A DNA stretch of 6,139 nucleotides from Chlamydiota bacterium (GTDB lineage: Bacteria; Auribacterota; UBA3054; B51-G9), in assembly GCA_003648225.1 (NCBI GenBank), contig QMOL01000189.1, forward strand, positions 1-6,139. The letters are read 5' to 3'. The stretch's first letter is position 1, and each line of letters begins with the position of its first letter. A program made the translations under genes and the position numbers. This document shows positions 1-5,385 of this stretch, piece by piece. The notes beneath the pieces are model-generated. The model did no database searches. It was not told the origin of the DNA and saw only the letters and a list, made by a program, of their open reading frames with translations.

Positions 1-318
1 GATAATGCTATGGTTGAGCAATTCGCCATTTTCAGCGCCGAGGTTAAGAAGCAGCTTGACCAGTTTGATGACGCTACCCGTGAAAAAATCAAGGCTGAAA
101 TCGCGAAAATTTACGAAATCAACGGCAAAATTTGGGATTTAGAATATGCCATCCGTATGGGACAACTTGATGAAAAGCGCGATTTGGAAGAAATTGGACG
201 GCGCGCTATTAAGATTCGCGAATATAACAAACAACGTCTTCATCACAAAAATAATATAGCAAGACTAAGCTGCAATCTAATCATGTGGGACCGTAAGGTT
301 GATCATGCCTCTGAATAA
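1..318 (+). CDS. DUF6165-like protein, C-terminal part (5' end probably outside window)
   Basis: The frame is open from base 1 and ends at TAA 316-318. The first ATG in frame is at base 10 (102 codons), but only nine bases precede it, so no ribosome binding site can be judged. The protein is charged and helical. Its middle, with IYEINGKIWDLEYAIR (residues 34-49 counted from that ATG) followed by an RRAIKIREYNKQR stretch (64-76), resembles the second half of DUF6165 proteins, where an (N)xxLWxIEDxIR block is followed by a TNDRRAxLKxxIN-type block. Those proteins usually begin with a GEL(I/V)DKxTIL-type segment that is absent here, so I infer that the true start lies upstream. DUF6165 has no established reaction, but from memory it often sits beside glycosyltransferase genes, as it does here. 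The stop overlaps the next start by one base (TAATG), which suggests translational coupling. Family assignment is by remembered pattern only. Confidence 0.6.
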   Translation, partial: DNAMVEQFAIFSAEVKKQLDQFDDATREKIKAEIAKIYEINGKIWDLEYAIRMGQLDEKRDLEEIGRRAIKIREYNKQRLHHKNNIARLSCNLIMWDRKVDHASE

Positions 319-1019
319 TGGCTAAGATCGATTTAATTGCTTTTGCTGCATTAGATGAACCACTTGAGCAGAAACGTATTAGTTTGTTTTTAGATAGCAT
401 TTTCAATCAAACAAATAAAAACTTTTTATTATATTTTCTTGATTGTGGTGACGAATCATTTAAAATTAGGAGATTTCCCTCAAATTTTGTTTATATCAGA
501 TTAAACGAACATTTACAAGGAAAGGATTGGGCACCATCATATATTAGAAATCTCGGCTCATTGATGGGAAATTCGCCATTTTTATGTCACCTTAATTCCG
601 ATAATGTTTACGCGCCGAATTTTGTTGAAACAATTGTCAAAAATTTGGACGAAAATGTGTTAGTATTATGCCAGCGCAAAAATACTTCTTTTGAGCAATT
701 TATAAAAATTAGCACAATTGAGGATGCATATCAATTAGCTCCATCTTTGCAATGGCATACTAAGGCTTGTTGTGGCGACTGTCAGGCATTATCGCGTGAA
801 TTATTTATAAAAATCGGCGGATATTATGGTTTGATTGAAAATGGTAAATGTATTTTCCCCTCTCTCAGACAATATTATAAAGAAGACACTTGGTTGTCGA
901 AACTATTTAATAGGGAGCCGCACTTGAAGGAGATCTGGGTAACGGGACAAACTTATATGGTGCATCTCTTTCATGCTGAACGCGAAAAGATTAAAAGTTG
1001 GCACAGGAGGCGACGATGA
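318..1019 (+). CDS. GT-A fold glycosyltransferase, family 2-like
   Basis: This 233-residue protein probably transfers a sugar from a nucleotide donor in the cytoplasm or at the inner membrane face. It has a Rossmann-like start (KIDLIAFAALDEP), then HLNSDN at residues 91-96 in the place of the metal-binding DxD motif of GT-A enzymes. Next comes GDCQALSRELFIKIGGY (153-169) and YKEDTW (187-192), the usual late segment where an acidic residue acts as the likely base. The DxD is degenerate (NSDN), so either metal binding uses D95 alone or the donor site has diverged. It has no membrane helix. The ATG overlaps the previous stop by one base and has no clear Shine-Dalgarno, so it probably relies on coupling. 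Its end overlaps the next gene as ATGA. Donor and acceptor cannot be read from sequence. The GT-A fold is fairly sure, the exact family less so. Confidence 0.75.
   Translation: MAKIDLIAFAALDEPLEQKRISLFLDSIFNQTNKNFLLYFLDCGDESFKIRRFPSNFVYIRLNEHLQGKDWAPSYIRNLGSLMGNSPFLCHLNSDNVYAPNFVETIVKNLDENVLVLCQRKNTSFEQFIKISTIEDAYQLAPSLQWHTKACCGDCQALSRELFIKIGGYYGLIENGKCIFPSLRQYYKEDTWLSKLFNREPHLKEIWVTGQTYMVHLFHAEREKIKSWHRRRR
1005..1010 (+). promoter_or_regulatory. Shine-Dalgarno AGGAGG for the gene at 1016
   Basis: A perfect AGGAGG lies inside the end of the previous gene and is five bases before ATG 1016. This decides the start: the in-frame TTG at 998 would lie upstream of the site and add only six unconserved residues. 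Confidence 0.85.
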
Positions 1020-1879
1020 GAACTATAGCGTTATGTCAAGTTTACTTAGAAGAAGGTTTCGTTTTACGAGCATTAAGATGGATCTATCCATTAGTTGACC
1101 AAATAGTTATTACTGAGAATTGGCTATCTCCGTTCCCTAAGCCACCCCCAGATGATACGGGTAAATTTATTAGGCGATTTATTTCTCGCTATGACGAAAA
1201 AGAAAAAATCAAGCTTCTTCCGCCATGCGATATCAGCAGCGCCCGTTCACGCGAGGAGGCTGAAGGGATTAATAAACGCTATATGTTAAAACACGCCGAC
1301 ATCGAGGATGGGGATTTGATCTTTATTTTGGACGTTGATGAGTTCTATGATCCTGATTACTTTTTGTATATTAAAGAACAATTCAAAAAAAACGATAAAT
1401 TGATGCACGCCGTTATTACTGAATGGCAGTTTGCGTATTCTCTCGATTTTGCATTTAAAGCCTCTCACGAAGGGCGGTTTATGCGTTATAAGAGGGGCGC
1501 AACTTTTGGAAATACAAACCACTTCTTCGTTGACGGAAAAGATATTACTAAAGATCGTTCTGTTGTTTTTAATGAGAGGAGGGTATATCATTTGTGCTGG
1601 GTAAAGCATCCAGATCTGATTAAGTTAAAAGTGCTTTCATTTAATAGATTAAACTTAACTATGTGGTTTAATAACTGCTATTTGGTTTACCCACGCGATC
1701 CTCAATTGGCTTATCAAAATAATCAGAAGCTTCCTCAATATCGTGGAAAAGGTTTTGCCGAGGGACAAGACGCACCATTGGAACGGTATAGAGGAAGACT
1801 CCCCGTAGAATTGTGCGATTTTGACCAAAACTATTATCAAGTCATCAAGGAGTGGGGACACACATGGCGGATACAATAA
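1016..1879 (+). CDS. GT-A fold glycosyltransferase with DVDEF motif
   Basis: A 287-residue cytosolic protein. It opens with a strand and helix typical of glycosyltransferases that begin 'trIaLcqVYLEEGFVLRALRW' and continue to a VDQIVITEN segment (27-35). The core motif ILDVDEFY (104-111) is a clear DxD with the following Glu, as in GT2/Glyco_tranf_2_4-type and GT92-like enzymes that use a metal to hold the nucleotide sugar. A later RRVYHLCWVKHP segment supplies the His/Trp-rich region often seen near the acceptor site. The start at ATG 1016 is chosen from AGGAGG at 1005-1010 and the ATGA overlap with the previous stop. The end overlaps the next gene by 16 bases, indicating co-translation. Likely role: adding one sugar in the glycan built by this cluster. 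The specific sugar is unknown. Two - strand open frames inside this gene are shadows. Confidence 0.78.
   Translation: MRTIALCQVYLEEGFVLRALRWIYPLVDQIVITENWLSPFPKPPPDDTGKFIRRFISRYDEKEKIKLLPPCDISSARSREEAEGINKRYMLKHADIEDGDLIFILDVDEFYDPDYFLYIKEQFKKNDKLMHAVITEWQFAYSLDFAFKASHEGRFMRYKRGATFGNTNHFFVDGKDITKDRSVVFNERRVYHLCWVKHPDLIKLKVLSFNRLNLTMWFNNCYLVYPRDPQLAYQNNQKLPQYRGKGFAEGQDAPLERYRGRLPVELCDFDQNYYQVIKEWGHTWRIQ
1847..1852 (+). promoter_or_regulatory. Shine-Dalgarno AAGGAG for the gene at 1864
   Basis: AAGGAG stands eleven bases before ATG 1864, a little longer than usual. The in-frame GTG at 1852 overlaps this site and so cannot use it, which favours ATG 1864. Confidence 0.65.
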
Positions 1880-2625
1880 AAATTGTTGGTTCTGGCGGAT
1901 TGGGTGATTCTGCCATTTTAGCTGCGAAATTACTCAATTTAGAAGTCGCCCTTCCGAGAACGGCGACAATTGATTATGTCCATTTGGAAAGTGATAAATT
2001 ATTAAAATATAAAGAACCCCTACATGAGTTTTGGGGGTTAATCGCCAAGTATTTTTATAAAATTGGACGTAAGTTTAACCATCATATTGCATTTTATCCG
2101 CACGGTGCTTTTTGGCAGGTTGTTCCGAGACAAGTTTATAATACAGCGTTAGGGTTAACCACAAAAGTCGATGCTCTAGTAGCACCTATTCCTCCTTTAT
2201 TTACGCGTCCCGCAAATAATGACAATGTTGTGATTGTTACTGATGGAGGAATGGGAACGCGCGGTATTGATTTAAAAGTAGCGCAACTAATAGCCGATTA
2301 TTATAATACACATGTTTTATTGGTCGGGGCGAATAAAATCGATGAGCCGAATCATCTCAAAATTTCCAATTTAAGCGGAAAGATTTGCTTGGCTGAGGCT
2401 ATTAAATTCATTTTGGGGGCTAAATTAGTTATTGCTCCTGATGGAATTTTAGGGTATATCGCATTTTTGTGGAACGTACCAAATATTATTATATTTCATG
2501 AATTACAATTGATTAATCAATATTGGGCAGATGGAATGCGGACAAGCGTTGCCCTGTTTCATCCTGGGCGGCTTACAGATGGACGAAAATTAATCAAAGA
2601 GGTTGATAAGCTATGCGTATTGTAA
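1864..2625 (+). CDS. GT9/heptosyltransferase-like (GT-B) protein, short form
   Basis: A 253-residue protein resembling ADP-heptose:LPS heptosyltransferases, which are GT-B enzymes that use activated heptose. The N-terminal GSGGLGD loop (9-15) matches the glycine-rich GxxGD loop at the start of that family. The C-terminal half carries VLLVGANK (151-158), then LSGKICLAEAIKFILGAKL (170-188) followed by VIAPDGILG (189-197) and WNVP (203-206). This corresponds to the family's 'DLxGKTsLxEaxaLIxxAxLvVxnDsGpmHLAaaLGxP' region. The usual HLAAALG is replaced by YIAFLWN, and the protein is well short of the roughly 320-350 residues typical of heptosyltransferases, with a reduced N-terminal domain. It could therefore be a diverged sugar transferase or a non-catalytic relative. 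The presence of HldA/HldC-like genes downstream supports a link to activated heptose. It overlaps the next gene by 13 bases. Confidence 0.62.
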   Translation: MADTIKIVGSGGLGDSAILAAKLLNLEVALPRTATIDYVHLESDKLLKYKEPLHEFWGLIAKYFYKIGRKFNHHIAFYPHGAFWQVVPRQVYNTALGLTTKVDALVAPIPPLFTRPANNDNVVIVTDGGMGTRGIDLKVAQLIADYYNTHVLLVGANKIDEPNHLKISNLSGKICLAEAIKFILGAKLVIAPDGILGYIAFLWNVPNIIIFHELQLINQYWADGMRTSVALFHPGRLTDGRKLIKEVDKLCVL

Positions 2626-3080
2626 AACTGGTATTAGCATCAACATTTTTAGCGTTTGCCTTGTTTTTCTTTTTCAAGATTAGGGTTTGTTTTATTGATG
2701 GGAGCTCGATGTTTCCATCACTTAAACATGGTGATTGTTGTTTGGTTTATTTGACAAAAAATGTTCATCGAAGAGATGTTGTTTGTTTCTTTCATGAGGG
2801 AGAATTGTTCTGTAAGAGGGTTGTTGGGTTGCCGGGTGAAACAGTGTGGATCACTCCGCGGGGAATCAGCATCTTAAATAAAACATGGCATCATTTTCAG
2901 GAGCCATACAATGCGCTCGAATTTGAACCAGGCTGTGCGAAAATCATCAAATTGGGGAAAAATCAGTTCTGGGTCATAGGCGATAACAAGCCCATTTCAT
3001 ATGATTCTCGTGACTTCGGACCGATTAAAGAAAAAGACATATGGGGAAAAGTGATATGGGTAATCGGCAACGCCCCATAA
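2613..3080 (+). CDS. lepB: Type I signal peptidase (S26A family), minimal form
   Basis: A 155-residue inner-membrane serine protease that removes signal peptides from exported proteins. One N-terminal membrane segment (about residues 6-22, very Phe-rich) is followed by the catalytic domain outside the cytoplasm. Box B is GSSMFPSL (30-37) with nucleophile Ser32. Box C/D is KRVVGLPGE (68-76) with general base Lys68. Box E is GDN (123-125) followed by SYDSRDFGPI (129-138). All catalytic elements of bacterial LepB are present, so it should be active. It is half the size of E. coli LepB and has a single membrane segment, closer to compact Gram-positive or plasmid forms; TraF-like S26C peptidases are unlikely because the Lys motif is the S26A type. 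The start ATG 2613 follows AAAGAGG (2596-2602) and overlaps the previous gene. The ending TAATG couples it to the next glycosyltransferase. A protease gene inside a glycosyltransferase run is unusual. The symbol names the family; this may be an extra copy. Confidence 0.9.
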   Translation: MRIVKLVLASTFLAFALFFFFKIRVCFIDGSSMFPSLKHGDCCLVYLTKNVHRRDVVCFFHEGELFCKRVVGLPGETVWITPRGISILNKTWHHFQEPYNALEFEPGCAKIIKLGKNQFWVIGDNKPISYDSRDFGPIKEKDIWGKVIWVIGNAP

Positions 3081-3922
3081 TGGCGACGGTAATTTTGCCA
3101 GTTTTTAACAAATTAAAGCATCTTCCATATGTTTTATTAACTTTAGAAAGAAATTTTTGGACTTGCTCATTTAATTGGGAACTTCTAATAATTGACGGCG
3201 GGTCAACAGATAAGACGCGCGAATATATTCTTGACTACATGACCGCTACTCACTTAAAAATTAGCTATGTTCGCTTTGATTGGGGCGGTTGGGTTAATCC
3301 ATCTTTGCCACGTAATTACGGCACAGTTTTAGCACGAGGCGATATTCTGATTTACATTGACGGCGACCACGTTGTAAATAATAATTTCATCAATGGTGCT
3401 ATTGAACCATTCTTCGTAGACGACGATCAGATGGTTGTTCGCGCCATGGTGTATGATTCAACAACCGGCGGAATTCCTGGACCACAAGCCAACGCAATCA
3501 TCCAAAAACTAATTTTACAAGGCGAATATAACGCACTTAAATGGTATGAAAATCTTCGTATTCCAGTTAAAAACAATCGCGATAAAGAAATGTGGTCTTA
3601 TGCCGTCAAAAAAGAAAAAATTTATCAAATTGGCGGACACGATATGGATTTTCTCGGTGGTTGGGGAAGAGATGAAGATTGGGTTATGCATGCTTTAAAA
3701 CATATTGGTTGCCGTTTCAATTATTCTCGCAGTAAAGATATGAGCGTTATACATTTGTGGCACCCCAAAGGCGGACCAAATGGCGTGCGCGACGCCAGTA
3801 AAAATCACAAAGTTCTTGAGGCTAAACTTAAAAATATAGACAAAGTGATTGAACATAATAAGATTAGATTGGTAGAAATCGAGCAGCAGGCAAAATTTAT
3901 CAAGGTTGCAAGAAATTGGTAA
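3080..3922 (+). CDS. Family 2 glycosyltransferase (GT-A) with GWGRDED motif
   Basis: A 280-residue enzyme and the clearest glycosyltransferase in the window. It starts MATVILPVFNK, the standard first strand of GT2, followed by LLIIDGGSTDKT (35-46), the nucleotide-binding turn. The metal-binding motif is YIDGDH (92-97). The segment GGWGRDEDW (193-201) resembles the GWGxEDxD acceptor/catalytic segment shared by chondroitin-polymerase-type GT2 and GT7 galactosyltransferases, with E199/D200 the likely acidic pair. HLWHPK (225-230) is the usual late His motif. The last 35 residues or so are charged and helical, possibly a coiled coil. I chose ATG 3080, which overlaps the signal peptidase stop as TAATG and puts the conserved strand at the N-terminus. 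In-frame ATGs at 3056 and 3041 would add 8 or 13 residues and cannot be excluded, because 3080 has no strong Shine-Dalgarno. Confidence 0.88.
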   Translation: MATVILPVFNKLKHLPYVLLTLERNFWTCSFNWELLIIDGGSTDKTREYILDYMTATHLKISYVRFDWGGWVNPSLPRNYGTVLARGDILIYIDGDHVVNNNFINGAIEPFFVDDDQMVVRAMVYDSTTGGIPGPQANAIIQKLILQGEYNALKWYENLRIPVKNNRDKEMWSYAVKKEKIYQIGGHDMDFLGGWGRDEDWVMHALKHIGCRFNYSRSKDMSVIHLWHPKGGPNGVRDASKNHKVLEAKLKNIDKVIEHNKIRLVEIEQQAKFIKVARNW

Positions 3923-3985
3923 AAAGTGCAGAAAATTATAAAAGGTCTGTTAATTGGTCGAAATCACCTATAGAAAGGAGATGCA
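3923..3985 (+). other. Only true intergenic gap, 63 nt
   Basis: An AT-rich spacer between the GT2 gene and the DUF6899-like gene. It holds the Shine-Dalgarno at 3974-3980 and a TATAAAA string at 3937-3943. No -35 box at a suitable distance, no stable hairpin and no U-tract terminator was found. It could hold a promoter for the second half of the cluster, but the sequence does not show one convincingly. Confidence 0.4.
3974..3980 (+). promoter_or_regulatory. Shine-Dalgarno AAAGGAG for the gene at 3986
   Basis: AAAGGAG is five bases before ATG 3986. A nearer ATG at 3981 is in another frame and soon reaches a stop, so 3986 is the start. Confidence 0.85.
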
Positions 3986-4294
3986 ATGCCCTACATTGAC
4001 GAGGACTTACGGAAACGACTCGATAATTATATTAGAGATTTAGTAGTCAAAATTCATACTGATATTAACCTAAAACAAAAACTTGAAGGCGTTGCGAATT
4101 ATTGCATTTCGCGTTTCTTATATGAGTTGATTTTATATGATCAGCCGCTTTCTTACGCGAATATTAATAAAGTTATGGGTATCTTATCTTGTGTTGAGCA
4201 CGAATTCTATCGCCGAGTGGCGGCGGAATACGAGGATAAGAAAGCGCTAATCAATGGCGATGTGTTTATCAGAAAATTTGGGGAGGACATATGA
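3986..4294 (+). CDS. DUF6899-like conserved protein of unknown function
   Basis: A 102-residue soluble, mostly helical protein with no known reaction. It begins MPYIDEDLRKRLDNYI and has a middle VANYCISRFLYEL (36-48). A C-terminal block follows: YANINKVMGILSCVEHEFYRRVA (57-79), then YEDKKALINGDVF (82-94). This order (MPYI start, NYxIxRL, YxxINEVxGVLEcxKxEfYRRVaapYEdxKixeNGDVY) matches a small family I recall as DUF6899, seen in tailed phages and in bacterial genomes, often metagenomic. It stands alone after the only gap in the window and has its own strong ribosome binding site. It overlaps the cupin gene as ATGA. It has no obvious link to sugar metabolism, and its presence is one of the hints that the window comes from a phage or other mobile genome. 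Family name is from memory; the pattern match is strong. Confidence 0.75.
   Translation: MPYIDEDLRKRLDNYIRDLVVKIHTDINLKQKLEGVANYCISRFLYELILYDQPLSYANINKVMGILSCVEHEFYRRVAAEYEDKKALINGDVFIRKFGEDI
4280..4286 (+). promoter_or_regulatory. Shine-Dalgarno GGGGAGG for the gene at 4291
   Basis: GGGGAGG lies inside the end of the DUF6899-like gene, four bases before ATG 4291, which overlaps the TGA stop as ATGA. It supports this start and coupled translation. Confidence 0.75.
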
Positions 4295-4746
4295 ATCAAT
4301 TTTTCCCAGAGAAAAAGCGCGTCAACAAAGCCTGGGGCTTTGAGGTTCATTATTTCAATGATAAGTTTTGCGCTAAACTATTAGTGGTCGAACAGGGTGC
4401 CAGATGCAGCATCCATTTTCACAAAGAAAAAGAGGAAATGTTCCTTGCTCACGCGGGTAAAGTGTTGGTAGAATTGTGGGATCAACTTCCAGAAAATTAT
4501 ACCGAGGAAGACTTACACAACGTTCTTAAACAACAGCCGAAACTTTTTGTTTTGGAACCCTATAATGAACTAAACATTAAAAACCGCGATTATGCTCGCA
4601 TTTTCGTGCCGGTTAGAACGCCGCATCGGTTTACTGGATTAGAATCTTATAACGCCTTTTTCGAGGCATCGACCTACGATAAGCCAGAGGATAGTATTAG
4701 GATTATCTCTAGTCAGGCACCCGAAAAATGGACATCGGTTGGATAG
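4291..4746 (+). CDS. Cupin protein, mannose-6-phosphate isomerase/sugar-phosphate isomerase-like
   Basis: A 151-residue single-domain cupin. It opens RVNKAWGFE (10-18), the K(x)WG(x)E signature typical of type II phosphomannose isomerase domains and related sugar-binding cupins. Metal ligands are His42 and His44 in IHFHKEKEE, with Glu48 or Glu49, and the late His112 in RTPHRFTGLE. A further FFEASTYDKPEDSIRI segment near the end resembles the 'EvStp...DDivRl' region of these proteins. The complete HxH...E...H set suggests a metal enzyme. A 35-residue insertion between the two cupin motifs is larger than usual. In this cluster it may isomerise or epimerise a sugar phosphate upstream of the kinase and nucleotidyltransferase, but a purely structural or regulatory role is possible. 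It ends with TAG and overlaps the next gene by 19 bases. Confidence 0.75.
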   Translation: MNQFFPEKKRVNKAWGFEVHYFNDKFCAKLLVVEQGARCSIHFHKEKEEMFLAHAGKVLVELWDQLPENYTEEDLHNVLKQQPKLFVLEPYNELNIKNRDYARIFVPVRTPHRFTGLESYNAFFEASTYDKPEDSIRIISSQAPEKWTSVG

Positions 4747-4964
4747 GCAACGCATTATTTTTGGCTGGTGCGATTCTCATTGCGCGCGGCAACGTAAAAG
4801 CAGGGTTGGCGTGCAATTTTTTGGCCAATGGAGCTTACCTATATCAAAGCCAGCTCATGAATAATGTTCCGTTGTTTGTATTGTCCTTTGTTCTGATGGG
4901 GGTAAATTTTGTTGGCTTTATAAGATGGAACAAATGGAGCAAAAACTATGATCGTCGGCATTAA
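4728..4964 (+). CDS. Small three-helix membrane protein, PnuC-like topology
   Basis: A 78-residue integral membrane protein with three hydrophobic segments at about residues 4-19, 25-41 and 46-65. A basic tail follows (RWNKW at 66-70 and a final RRH), which by the positive-inside rule should lie in the cytoplasm. The loops are very short. The overall plan, with an N-terminal GWIGN and a closing VNFVGFIRWNKW, recalls small half-length relatives of the nicotinamide riboside transporter PnuC and the CBU_0592-like family, some found in phages. If so, it would need to oligomerise to form a pore. A role in moving a sugar or lipid carrier would fit the cluster but is speculation. The start at ATG 4728 lies in the end of the cupin gene with only a weak upstream CAGG. 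Its end overlaps the nucleotidyltransferase gene by 17 bases. Existence as a gene is likely; function is open. Confidence 0.6.
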   Translation: MDIGWIGNALFLAGAILIARGNVKAGLACNFLANGAYLYQSQLMNNVPLFVLSFVLMGVNFVGFIRWNKWSKNYDRRH

Positions 4965-5385
4965 AGCTGGCTGTTTTACTTTAATTCATTCGGGTCATAT
5001 TTGGGCGATTCAGCAATGTGTTAAAAAATGCGATTATTTAATAATTTTAATTAACGACGACGAATACGTTCGCCAAAAGAAGGGCTGCGTTCCGTTGACG
5101 GCTGAGGAACGTAAATACATATTGTCAAATATTAAGGGTGTCAAAGAAGTCCACGTTTTTCATGGCAAAACAGAACACGAATGGATAAAAGATTTTAAAT
5201 TAAATATTTTTCCATATAAATTTGGCAAAACCAGCGCGCTCTACTTGTTTCATTCGGACGAACTCAAAGATAAGCGCCCAGTCCCAGGCGAACCATATGC
5301 TAATGCGATTTATTTTATTCCAAAAATTGATTCGCCTATGAGAGTTTCAGTAACCGATATATTCAAAATAATTCAGGAGGGGTAA
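4948..5385 (+). CDS. Cytidylyltransferase-like sugar-phosphate nucleotidyltransferase (HldC/RfaE C-domain-like)
   Basis: A 145-residue nucleotidyltransferase. GCFTLIHSGHI (8-18) contains the HxGH signature (His14, His17) that binds the nucleotide triphosphate phosphates. NDDEYVRQKKG (36-46) matches the 'NsDxSVxxlKG' segment of HldE/HldC, which transfer AMP from ATP to D-glycero-beta-D-manno-heptose 1-phosphate. LTAEERKYILSNIKGVKEV (50-68) matches the 'L.xRxxvLaaLxxVDxV' helix, with Arg55 conserved. The last motif, VSVTDIFKII (133-142), stands where ISTTxxI usually occurs. The usual KGGDY and VxxxGG segments of HldC are not recognisable; instead the region 88-118 has a lysine- and proline-containing stretch, so the substrate may differ. 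The start at ATG 4948 follows GGAGC (4935-4939). The TAATG overlap with the kinase gene makes a direct pair: the two functions fused in E. coli HldE are here separate and in reverse order. Confidence 0.8.
   Translation: MIVGIKAGCFTLIHSGHIWAIQQCVKKCDYLIILINDDEYVRQKKGCVPLTAEERKYILSNIKGVKEVHVFHGKTEHEWIKDFKLNIFPYKFGKTSALYLFHSDELKDKRPVPGEPYANAIYFIPKIDSPMRVSVTDIFKIIQEG
5375..5380 (+). promoter_or_regulatory. Shine-Dalgarno AGGAGG for the kinase gene at 5385
   Basis: AGGAGG followed by GG lies at the end of the nucleotidyltransferase gene, four bases before ATG 5385. It fixes the start of the kinase. Confidence 0.85.

Noticed and set aside
998..1015. Alternative TTG start upstream of the second glycosyltransferase
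   Set aside because: The strong AGGAGG site lies downstream of it and fits ATG 1016; the extra six residues show no family similarity.
1286..1609. 107-codon open frame on the - strand
   Set aside because: It lies fully inside the DVDEF glycosyltransferase gene, has no recognisable domain or ribosome binding site, and opposes the direction of every real gene.
1655..1876. 73-codon open frame on the - strand
   Set aside because: A shadow of the same glycosyltransferase gene, with no family resemblance and no start signal.
2015..2039. AACCCC / GGGGTT hairpin with a loop of about 13 nt
   Set aside because: It lies deep within the GT9-like coding region, has only six pairs and no following T-run, so it is not a terminator.
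3041..3079. Upstream ATG starts (3041 and 3056) for the GT2 gene
   Set aside because: They would add residues ahead of the conserved first strand and overlap the signal peptidase gene more deeply; ATG 3080 gives a TAATG junction seen twice more in this window. Not fully excluded.
3906..3943. Possible promoter: TTGCAA then TATAAAA
   Set aside because: The spacing between the two boxes is about 24 nt or more, too long for a sigma70 promoter, and AT-rich sequence gives such matches by chance.
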